Shown here piece by piece: positions 15,408 to 21,956 of a DNA stretch of 21,956 bases. Origin of the DNA: Bacteroidales bacterium (GTDB lineage: Bacteria; Bacteroidota; Bacteroidia; Bacteroidales; UBA932); NCBI GenBank assembly GCA_016291185.1, contig JAEFAI010000034.1, positions 1 to 21,956 of the forward strand, read 5' to 3'. The position numbers were made by a program, and so were the translations under genes. Position 1 is the first letter of the stretch; every line of letters starts with the position of its first letter. Under the pieces are notes generated by a model. That model was not told the origin of the DNA. It searched no databases and saw only the letters and a program-made list of their open reading frames with translations.

Positions 15408-16373
15408 ATGATGAAGAAAAATTTCACCCGGCTTTTCGCCGTCATCCTGTCTGTCCTGGCCCTCATCAGTTGTGCCGCAGGCAGGTACCTGTCCCGCTAC
15501 GCCCTCACCCCCACCCCGCACGGCATCGAAGATATCGAGCGCACCCGTCACAAGGCGGACTCGCTCCTGCCCGGCAGCACGGCCTGGTACGACTCCCTCA
15601 AGGTGGCCGGCATCCTCAAAGACACCACCATCGTGGGCTACCGCGACTTCAAGGTGCACGCCTGCTACGTCCCCGCCAAGAATCCCGCCGACGCGCAGGG
15701 GACGGCCATCGTCGTGCACGGCTACGGCGACAACCACCTCGTTTTCCTGTACCTGGTGCGCATGTACCGGGACGAGTTCAACTACAACGTCCTCTTCCCG
15801 GACCTGCAGTACCACGGCTACTCCGAGGGCGACCACATCCAGATGGGCTGGAACGACCGCCTCGACATCGAGAAATGGATCCCCGTCGCGCACGACATCT
15901 TCCAGGATGATTTCATGGTGCTCCACGGCGTGTCCATGGGCGCAGCCACGGTCATGATGACCAGCGGCGATCCCCTCCCCGACTACGTCCGCTGCTTCGT
16001 GGAGGACTGCGGCTACGCCTCCGTCATCAAGCAGTTCAACAACAACCGCCGGCAGAGTTTCTGGTTCCTCCCGCCCGATGTGCTCCAGAGCGCCAGTCTG
16101 GTGACCAAGAAAAAATACGGCTGGGGCTTCTGGGAGGCATCTTCCGTCAAGCAGCTCGCCAAGTGCGACCGTCCGATGCTCTTCATCCACGGCGACGCAG
16201 ACGACTTCGTCCCCTTCAAACACCTGCAGATTAACTACGACGCCAAGGTCAACGGCTACAAAGAAATGTGGGTTGCCCCCGGCGCCGTCCACGCAAACTC
16301 CTACGCCAAGTACCCGAAAGAGTACACCCAGCACGTCCGCGACTTCCTCGCGAAAGTCAAGCAGATGAACTAA
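15408..16373 (+). CDS. Alpha/beta-hydrolase lipoprotein
   Basis: A 321-residue exported hydrolase. The leader has a KK start, a hydrophobic stretch and a lipobox ending at Cys22 (LISC). The alpha/beta-hydrolase core shows an oxyanion-type VVHGYGDNH (102-110), the nucleophile elbow GVSMGA with Ser176, the acid in HGDADDFVP (probably Asp265) and the base His295 in GAVHANSY. The sequence is of the general serine aminopeptidase/lysophospholipase-like group; the substrate (ester, acyl-lipid or peptide) cannot be read from it. Start 15408 or the next ATG at 15411. The stop TAA overlaps the next gene's ATG by one base (TAATG), so the two are coupled. It is divergent from glpABCQT. Confidence 0.85.
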   Translation: MMKKNFTRLFAVILSVLALISCAAGRYLSRYALTPTPHGIEDIERTRHKADSLLPGSTAWYDSLKVAGILKDTTIVGYRDFKVHACYVPAKNPADAQGTAIVVHGYGDNHLVFLYLVRMYRDEFNYNVLFPDLQYHGYSEGDHIQMGWNDRLDIEKWIPVAHDIFQDDFMVLHGVSMGAATVMMTSGDPLPDYVRCFVEDCGYASVIKQFNNNRRQSFWFLPPDVLQSASLVTKKKYGWGFWEASSVKQLAKCDRPMLFIHGDADDFVPFKHLQINYDAKVNGYKEMWVAPGAVHANSYAKYPKEYTQHVRDFLAKVKQMN

Positions 16374-17566
16374 TGACCGCAGTCTATACCATCACCTCGG
16401 GCCTGCACGATGAAGCATCGGTGGCCCGGCTCAGCGACGCCTTTCTCGGGAGCATCTTCCCGGAGGGCGGCTATGAGCTGCGCGGAGCGGACTATTCCGA
16501 TTTCGGCACGCACGCCCTCGACCTGATCTATGTGCGCACCGGCGGCGCGGAGGGCATCTTCAAGCAGCTGCTCCCGGGTCTGCTGGAGCGCGGCGCGAAG
16601 CGTTTTCTGCTGCTGACCTCCGGCCAGAGCAATTCGCTCGCAGCTTCGCTGGAAATCCTGTCCTACCTGCAGCAGCAAGGCCTGCAGGGGGAAGTCCTGC
16701 ACGGAAGTGCCGACTATCTGCATCGCCGTATCCAGGCCCTCGAGGCGGTCGCGGTGGCCCGTGAGAAGCTGCGCGGCACGCGCCTCGGCGTGGTCGGCGC
16801 CCCGTCGGACTGGCTCATCGCCAGTCAGGCGGACGCGGGCGCGCTGTCGGAAAAGCTCGGCCTGGTGCGGTTGGATATCCCGATGGAGGAACTGCTGGCG
16901 GAAATCGAAAAGGCGCCCGCCGATCCGCTGCCGGAGCCGGTCTCGATGGCGCGCGATGTTCGCAGCGCCTGGGCAGGAGCGAGCCGCATCAGCCACGCCC
17001 TTCGGGTGCTGGTGCAGCGTCACGGACTGGGGGCCTTCACCCTGCGCTGCTTCGATCTGCTGACGGCTGTCGGCAACACCGGCTGCCTGGCCCTGGCGCA
17101 CTGCAATGCCGAAGGCATCCCCGCCGCCTGCGAGGGCGACGTCCCGGCGCTGCTGTCCATGATGATCGCTCAGGCCCTCACCGGCCGGACAGGCTTCCAG
17201 GCCAACCCGGCACGCATCGACCCCGAGAGCGGGGAAATGTTGTTTGCCCATTGCACCGTGCCGTTCAATATGGTAAAGGGCTGGACCCTCGACACCCATT
17301 TCGAATCGGGAATCGGCGTGGGTATCCACGGCGAGCTGCCGGAGGGGCCCGTGACCGTTTTCAAGGTCTCCGGTGACCTCGGGCGCCAATTCGTGGCGGA
17401 AGGAACGCTGGTGCGCAACCAGTATGAGCAGCACCTATGCCGTACGCAGGTGGTCCTGCAGTTGCAACCCGCCGACGCGCGCTACTTCCTGACGCAGCCC
17501 ATCGGCAACCACCACATCATCCTCCCCGGGCACCACGGCGCCCTGCTGGAGGAGTTCCTGAAGTAG
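16373..17566 (+). CDS. L-fucose/L-arabinose isomerase-like protein
   Basis: A 397-residue cytoplasmic protein without a signal peptide. Parts resemble the C-terminal half of the fucose/arabinose isomerase superfamily: ACEGDVPALLSMMIAQALTG (252-271), GEMLFAHCTVPFNM (287-300) and IGNHHIILPGHH (377-388), which carry the acidic and His residues expected at the metal site (candidates Glu254, Asp256, His293, His380). The N-terminal part holds LLTSGQSNSLAASLEILSYL and a second alpha/beta segment. Full-length FucI is considerably longer, so this is a family relative of unproven substrate. The start at 16373 is set by the TAATG overlap with the hydrolase; an upstream in-frame ATG at 16268 is inside that gene. 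No terminator is evident directly after it. Confidence 0.65.
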   Translation: MTAVYTITSGLHDEASVARLSDAFLGSIFPEGGYELRGADYSDFGTHALDLIYVRTGGAEGIFKQLLPGLLERGAKRFLLLTSGQSNSLAASLEILSYLQQQGLQGEVLHGSADYLHRRIQALEAVAVAREKLRGTRLGVVGAPSDWLIASQADAGALSEKLGLVRLDIPMEELLAEIEKAPADPLPEPVSMARDVRSAWAGASRISHALRVLVQRHGLGAFTLRCFDLLTAVGNTGCLALAHCNAEGIPAACEGDVPALLSMMIAQALTGRTGFQANPARIDPESGEMLFAHCTVPFNMVKGWTLDTHFESGIGVGIHGELPEGPVTVFKVSGDLGRQFVAEGTLVRNQYEQHLCRTQVVLQLQPADARYFLTQPIGNHHIILPGHHGALLEEFLK

Positions 17567-17589
17567 TCCTGTCCTGTTCCGATCGGCAT

Positions 17590-17719
17590 AGGTGTCCAGA
17601 TAATCGGCCACTGGTGCAATAAAAGTGGACACCTCCCTCGCAAAACAGGCGAAATCAGCCCAAAATGCCGACAGGTATCCAGAATAAACGCGTAGAATGG
17701 CGGTTTTCTGGACACCTGT
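17590..17719. repeat. Two hairpin modules built from AGGTGTCCA blocks, 83-nt period
   Basis: Four related 9-mers occur: AGGTGTCCA 17590-17598, TGGACACCT 17626-17634, AGGTATCCA 17673-17681 and TGGACACCT 17709-17717. The first two and the last two form inverted repeats; the second pair extends to 14 nt (17671-17684 with 17706-17719) with one mismatch. Both arms of module 2 lie exactly 83 nt after those of module 1, while the interiors have diverged. No coding sequence is convincing here. Confidence 0.7.
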
Positions 17720-17835
17720 CTGATGAATGGTTTGCGGCAGCCTGTGCGTGGGCCGTGCGGGAGCCCGTGGCCGTTTGCCTGCGCCGTCGGGGGCCGTGGG
17801 GCGAATGCGTGGGATCGGCTGCCGCGGGTGCTGGA
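17720..17835. other. Gene-free stretch with long-range inverted repeat
   Basis: This completes the 356-bp gap between the isomerase-like gene and infB. No open frame with recognisable protein character is seen. GCGGCAGCC (17734-17742) and GGCTGCCGC (17817-17825) are perfect 9-bp inverted repeats 74 nt apart, with GC-rich repeated GGCCGTG-like segments between them. It may be a structured RNA or repeat debris; nothing firmer can be said. Confidence 0.3.
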
Positions 17836-17900
17836 GGCAAAAAAGACTGTGGGGTGCAGGCAGGCAAGCATTTTTTGCTTGGATGACTGCAGCCCCACAG
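17836..17900 (-). terminator. Rho-independent terminator of the nusA-infB operon
   Basis: On the minus strand, 22 nt after the infB stop, CTGTGGGG(C)TGCAG (17900-17887) pairs with CTGCACCCCACAG (17859-17847) with one bulge. An inner CAAGCA/TGCTTG stem is also present. TCTTTTTTG follows at once (17846-17838). The stem plus T-run is classical and works only in the infB direction. Confidence 0.88.
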
Positions 17901-17922
17901 GCTCTGCCGGAAGCACCGGTCT

Positions 17923-20700
17923 TTACAGCGTACGCTTGATCTCGATGATCTGGAAGCCTTCGATCATATCGCCTTCCTTGATGTCGTTGTAGCCCGCGAT
18001 GGACATACCGCACTCCTTGCCGGAGACGACTTCCTTGACGGCGTCTTTGCCGACCTGCAGGGAGCCGAGCTCGCCGGTGTAGATGACGATACCGTCGCGG
18101 ATGAGGCGGACCTTGGCCTTCTGGACCATCTTGCCGTCGCGCATGATACAGCCGGCGATGGTGCCGACCTTGCTGATGCGGAAGATCTGCTTGACCTCGG
18201 CGGTGGCGATGACCTCCTCCTTCTTCTCCGGCTCGAGCATACCCTCGATACCGTCCTTGACTTCGTTGATACAGTCGTAAATCACGGAGTAGAGACGGAT
18301 CTCGATGCCCTCGCGGTCGGCAGCCTTGCGGGCCTCCGGCGTGGGACGGACCTGGAAGCCGACGATCACGGCGTCGGAAGCCTCCGCGAGCAGGACGTCG
18401 GACTCGGAAATGCCGCCCACAGCCTTGTGGATGACGTTGACCTTGACCTCCTCCGTGGAGAGCTTGATGAGGGAATCGGACAGAGCCTCCACGGAGCCAT
18501 CCACGTCGCCCTTGACGATGATGTTGAGCTCCTTGAAGTTGCCGATGGCGATGCGCCGGCCGATCTCCTCGAGGGTCATATGCTTCTGGGTCTTGATGCC
18601 CTGGATGCGGAGCAGCTGCTCACGCTTCGCGGCGATGCTCTTGGCCTCGCGCTCGTCGGCCATCACGTTGAACTTCTCGCCCGCGGCGGGCGCACCGTTC
18701 AGGCCGAGCACGGACACCGGCGTGGAAGGGCCGGCCTCGGTGACCTTCTGGCCACGCTCGTTGAACATCGACTTCACGCGGCCGTAGAAGCTGCCGCACA
18801 GCATCACGTCGCCCGGGCGGAGGGTCCCCTCCTGCACAAGCACGGTGGCAAGGTAGCCACGGCCCTTGTCGAGCGAAGACTCGATCACGGCGCCCACGGC
18901 CTTCTTATCCGGGTTGGCCTTGAGTTCGAGCAGGTCGGTCTCGAGGAGGACCTTCTCCAGCAGCTTGTCCACGTTGATGCCCTGCTTGGCGGAAATCTCC
19001 TGGCACTGGTACTTGCCGCCCCAGTCCTCCACGAGAATGTTCATCTCGGAGAGCTGACGGCGAATCGTGTCAGGGTTGGCGCCGGGCTTATCGATCTTGT
19101 TGATGGCGAACACCATCGGGACGTTCGCCGCCTGGGCGTGATTGATAGCCTCGATGGTCTGCGGCATCACGGCGTCGTCGGCCGCCACGATGATGATGGC
19201 AAGGTCGGTGAGCTGAGCACCGCGGGCACGCATGGCCGTAAAGGCCTCGTGGCCCGGGGTATCGAGGAAGGTGATGCGACGACCGTCGGGCAGCTTGACG
19301 TTGTAGGCGCCGATATGCTGCGTGATGCCGCCGGCCTCACCGGCAATAACGTTCGATTTACGGATGTAGTCGAGCAGGGAGGTCTTACCATGATCGACGT
19401 GACCCATCACGGTGATGATCGGCGGACGCGGCTGCAGGTCCTCGGGACGATCGACTTCCTCGGCCTGGCTGATCTCCTCGGAGATCTCGGCCGTGACGAA
19501 TTCGACCTGATAACCGAACTCTTCGGCCACGAGCACGAGGGTCTCAGCGTCGAGACGCTGGTTGATGGACACCATCAGGCCCAGGCTCATGCAGGCGCCG
19601 ATGACCTTGACCACCGGGGTGTTGTTCATGAGGGTAGCGAGGTCATTGACGGTCACGAACTCGGTGACTTTCAGCACCTTGTTCTCTGCCATTGCCTGCT
19701 CCATCTCCTCCTGCGTACGCTGGGCGGCAGCTTCGCGCTTCTCCTTGCGGTACTTGGCGCCGAAGTTGTTCTTCTTGCCCTCGTTCATCTTGGCATAGGT
19801 CTCCTTGACCTGCTTCTGGATCTCCTTCTGGAGCTCCTCCTGCTGGGCCTCGGTGAGCGCCGGCTTAAAGCGGTCACGATCCCGCTTGCGGCCCTTGCCG
19901 GAAGCGGCCTGCTGCTGCGGCTGGCGGTTCTCCTTCTTGGGGTTCTTCTCAATGTTGGCGCCGGCTTTGGCCACATCGACCTTCTGCGTGCCCTTATTGA
20001 TGCGCTCGCGCTTCTTGGGCTTGCGGTCGAACTGGCTGAGGTCGATCTTGCCGACCACCTTCAGCTCGGGACCGGCAGCAGCTGCGGGAGCCGCCTTCGG
20101 CGCCTCCACGACCGGCTCCGGCTCTTCCTCCGGCTCCGGTTCAGGCTCCGCGACGGGTTCGGGCTCTGCCATAGGCTCCGGCTCCGGTTCGGGCTCCGGC
20201 TCCGGCTCTGCCACAGGCTCCGGCTCCACGACGGGCTCCGGTTCGGGCTCCGCAACGGGTTCCGGCTCGGGAGCAACGACGGGCTCCGGTTCCGGTTTGC
20301 TCTCGGAGCGCAGCGACACAGGGGGTTCGGGGGGAACGCCCCCCGATGATTCAGAAGACGTGAGAGGCTGCGGAGCGGCCTCTTTTTTCACGTTGATAAA
20401 CGTGTTGCTCTTGATGATGGTCTCCTGCTCGGGCTCCTCTTCCTCCTCGGCCTGCTCGCCGGAAGCGTGGCGGCCGCTCTTCTCCAGGATCTCGGTGATC
20501 TTCACCTCGACCTTGTCCGCGGCCTGCTTCAGCTCCAGATCCTTGCCGAACTGCTTGGTCAGCAGCGGCATATACTCTTCGGAGACCTTGGCGTTGGGGT
20601 TGGCGTCGACCTCGACGCCCTGGTTCTGGAGGAAGTCCACCAGGTCGTCGAGACCGATGTTGAATTGTCGGAGTAATTTACTGATTCTGATTTCTGCCAT
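17923..20700 (-). CDS. infB: Translation initiation factor IF-2
   Basis: A 925-residue GTPase that brings initiator fMet-tRNA to the 30S subunit and promotes subunit joining. The N-terminal IF2 domain begins [16 protein letters not shown], followed by an acidic and Pro-Glu-rich region (about 85-200), a basic linker with KKRERINKG and [12 protein letters not shown], and then the G domain. The GTP motifs are GHVDHGKT (433-440), DTPGHE (480-485), NKID (534-537) and a later SAK. Domain II and the C-terminal fMet-tRNA-binding domains are complete and end IIEIKRTL. It starts 5 nt after the nusA stop, the usual bacterial order. The only oddity is the Pro-Glu repeat. Confidence 0.97.
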   Translation of the reverse strand: MAEIRISKLLRQFNIGLDDLVDFLQNQGVEVDANPNAKVSEEYMPLLTKQFGKDLELKQAADKVEVKITEILEKSGRHASGEQAEEEEEPEQETIIKSNTFINVKKEAAPQPLTSSESSGGVPPEPPVSLRSESKPEPEPVVAPEPEPVAEPEPEPVVEPEPVAEPEPEPEPEPEPMAEPEPVAEPEPEPEEEPEPVVEAPKAAPAAAAGPELKVVGKIDLSQFDRKPKKRERINKGTQKVDVAKAGANIEKNPKKENRQPQQQAASGKGRKRDRDRFKPALTEAQQEELQKEIQKQVKETYAKMNEGKKNNFGAKYRKEKREAAAQRTQEEMEQAMAENKVLKVTEFVTVNDLATLMNNTPVVKVIGACMSLGLMVSINQRLDAETLVLVAEEFGYQVEFVTAEISEEISQAEEVDRPEDLQPRPPIITVMGHVDHGKTSLLDYIRKSNVIAGEAGGITQHIGAYNVKLPDGRRITFLDTPGHEAFTAMRARGAQLTDLAIIIVAADDAVMPQTIEAINHAQAANVPMVFAINKIDKPGANPDTIRRQLSEMNILVEDWGGKYQCQEISAKQGINVDKLLEKVLLETDLLELKANPDKKAVGAVIESSLDKGRGYLATVLVQEGTLRPGDVMLCGSFYGRVKSMFNERGQKVTEAGPSTPVSVLGLNGAPAAGEKFNVMADEREAKSIAAKREQLLRIQGIKTQKHMTLEEIGRRIAIGNFKELNIIVKGDVDGSVEALSDSLIKLSTEEVKVNVIHKAVGGISESDVLLAEASDAVIVGFQVRPTPEARKAADREGIEIRLYSVIYDCINEVKDGIEGMLEPEKKEEVIATAEVKQIFRISKVGTIAGCIMRDGKMVQKAKVRLIRDGIVIYTGELGSLQVGKDAVKEVVSGKECGMSIAGYNDIKEGDMIEGFQIIEIKRTL
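20107..20301 (-). repeat. Pro-Glu hexanucleotide repeat inside infB
   Basis: Residues 134-198 of IF-2 are nearly all PEPEP with interspersed VAEP/VVEP/MAEP units. In DNA this is a run of GGCTCC/GGTTCC-type hexamers on the plus strand. It lies in the variable, probably unstructured linker between the N-terminal domain and the G domain, so unit number could change without breaking the frame. Confidence 0.85.
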
Positions 20701-20705
20701 TCTGT

Positions 20706-21956
20706 CTAGTCTTCGAATTCTGCTTTCAGGATATTACGGACTTCCTCGACGGTCTCGTCCTCGAGGTCGGCGCGCTTGGCGATGTCCTCGGGAGCGAGCG
20801 CCAGGACGCTCTTGGCGGTGTCGCATCCGATCGCCTCGAGGCGGTCGATGATCCACTGGTCGATGACGTCGGAGAACTCGCTCAGGAGCACGTCCTCCTC
20901 GTCGCTGCTCTCGCCCTTCGGAAGCTCGCGGTAGACCTCGATCTCCCGGTCGACGAGCATGCCGGCCAGCTGGATGTTGACACCGTGGCGGCCGATACCC
21001 TTGCTGACCTGGTCCGGCTGCATGAACACTTTCACCTTGTCCTCCGGGCCCTCGCCCATCTCGATGTAGGAGACGACGGCGGGGTTGAGGGCGCGCTGGA
21101 TCATCAGCTTCGGGTTCTGGGACCACTGGATCACATCGATGTTCTCGTTGCGCAGCTCACGGACGATGCCCATGATGCGGCCGCCCTTGACGCCGATACA
21201 GGCGCCGATCGGGTCGATGCGGTCATCGTAGGACTCCACGGCCACCTTGGCGCGCTCGCCCGGCACGCGGACCACCTTCTTGACGGTGATCAGGCCGTCG
21301 GCGATCTCCGGCACCTCCTGCTCGAAGAGGCGCTCCAGGAAGTCGTTGGACACGCGGCTGAGGGTGATGTACGGAGTCGTATTGTTCTTCATCTCGACGC
21401 TCTTGATGACGGCGCGGACGGAGTCGCTCTTCTTGAAACGCTCGCCGGGGATCTGCTCGCTCTTCGGGATGTGCAGCTCGTTGCCGTCCTCGTCGAGGAT
21501 GAGCACCTCCTTGGACCAGGTCTGATAGACCTCGCCATAGAAAAGCTCGCCCACCTTCTCGGAGTACTTCTTGAAGACGTTCGCCTTCTCGATGTCCATG
21601 ATGCGGCCCTGGAGGTTCTGGCGGATATTGAGGATACCGCGGCGGCCGAAGGCGGCCAGCGGCAGCTTCTTGGCGTACTGGTCGCCGATCTCGTAGTCGT
21701 CGGCGTCGCCACCATCCTCCCGGATGCCCTCGATGGTGATCTCGGCGTTCGGGTTCTCGACCTCCTCCACCACATCGAAGTTCTGATAGATCTCGCAAGT
21801 ACCCTTGTCCACGTTGACGATCACGTCGAAGTTGTCCGAAGAGCCGTAGGTCTTGGCGATCTGGGTCAGAAAGACGTCTTTGAGGACCTGCATCATCACA
21901 GGGCGGTCAATGTTCTTCTCCTCTTTGAAGTCCTTGAAGGCGTCAATGAGCGTAAT
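20706..21956 (-). CDS. nusA: Transcription termination/antitermination factor NusA (5' end missing)
   Basis: RNA-polymerase-binding factor controlling pausing, termination and antitermination. The reading frame runs off the right edge; the leftmost visible residues, [20 protein letters not shown], belong to the N-terminal polymerase-binding domain, so only a few residues are missing. A GTG at 21899 is internal and not the start. Next come the S1 domain (about [17 protein letters not shown] onward) and two KH domains with [20 protein letters not shown] and [15 protein letters not shown]. The C-terminus is short and acidic, ending ILKAEFED with one helix-hairpin-like repeat. infB follows after 5 nt. 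Confidence 0.95.
   Translation of the reverse strand: MTLIDAFKDFKEEKNIDRPVMMQVLKDVFLTQIAKTYGSSDNFDVIVNVDKGTCEIYQNFDVVEEVENPNAEITIEGIREDGGDADDYEIGDQYAKKLPLAAFGRRGILNIRQNLQGRIMDIEKANVFKKYSEKVGELFYGEVYQTWSKEVLILDEDGNELHIPKSEQIPGERFKKSDSVRAVIKSVEMKNNTTPYITLSRVSNDFLERLFEQEVPEIADGLITVKKVVRVPGERAKVAVESYDDRIDPIGACIGVKGGRIMGIVRELRNENIDVIQWSQNPKLMIQRALNPAVVSYIEMGEGPEDKVKVFMQPDQVSKGIGRHGVNIQLAGMLVDREIEVYRELPKGESSDEEDVLLSEFSDVIDQWIIDRLEAIGCDTAKSVLALAPEDIAKRADLEDETVEEVRNILKAEFED

Noticed and set aside
13736..15910. A 724-codon open frame antisense to glpA
   Set aside because: His/Arg/Ala/Gly-rich mirror of glpA that runs on across the promoter region into the hydrolase gene out of frame; no domain recognised.
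17590..17719. The repeated AGGTGTCCA blocks as a CRISPR array
   Set aside because: The units alternate in orientation, are only 9-14 nt long, have irregular spacing within a pair, and no cas gene is present.
17435..18013. A 192-codon minus-strand frame across the gap after the isomerase-like gene
   Set aside because: It runs through the infB end, its terminator hairpin and the inverted repeats, and shows no protein-like conservation pattern.
18427..20349. A 640-codon open frame antisense to infB
   Set aside because: Leu/Gly/Asp-rich mirror translation including the reverse of the Pro-Glu repeat; infB on the minus strand is complete with all GTPase motifs.

Overview
The window reads as chromosomal DNA of a GC-rich member of the Bacteroidota, most likely order Bacteroidales. 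Evidence: a SusC/SusD pair, lipoproteins with a Cys directly after a short hydrophobic leader, genes without Shine-Dalgarno sequences, and repeated copies of the Bacteroidota -7 promoter box (TAnnTTTG, mostly TATCTTTG) just upstream of genes. Genus cannot be fixed from the sequence alone.

Layout. 3-4232 (+): the end of a SusC/RagA TonB-dependent transporter and a complete SusD/RagB lipoprotein, closed by a terminator. 4309-5345: tadA (+), a pair of overlapping small membrane-protein genes (-; the 56-codon one is easily missed), a tRNA-Gln(TTG) with its promoter and terminator. 5416-15316: a nearly complete glycerol / glycerol-3-phosphate (G3P) island in two operons, glpK-glpF (-) and glpA-glpB-glpC-glpQ-glpT (-), with an Omp85-like outer-membrane barrel (+) between them. 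15408-17566 (+): an alpha/beta-hydrolase lipoprotein translationally coupled to a fucose/arabinose-isomerase-like protein. 17567-17922: a gene-free stretch holding paired inverted repeats and the infB terminator. 17923-21956 (-): infB, with a long Pro-Glu repeat in its N-terminal half, and nusA, cut by the right edge.

How the genes fit together. GlpF lets glycerol across the inner membrane and GlpK phosphorylates it. GlpQ is a lipoprotein that should cut glycerophosphodiesters (deacylated phospholipids) to G3P, GlpT imports G3P, and GlpABC oxidises G3P to dihydroxyacetone phosphate and passes electrons to the membrane quinone pool. The five genes glpA-B-C-Q-T overlap by 4 nt or lie 1-2 nt apart, so they are almost surely one transcript. 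No glpR-type regulator is in the window. Each glp operon has a divergent partner (the barrel; the hydrolase lipoprotein) sharing a mirror-symmetric promoter region, which suggests, but does not prove, shared control.

Most unusual items: a perfect 29-bp sequence present twice, each time just 3' of a gene and in the sense orientation of that gene; four AGGTGTCCA-type blocks forming two hairpins with an 83-nt period at 17590-17719; the coupled pair of small membrane proteins next to an operator-like palindrome; and an apparently leaderless tadA.
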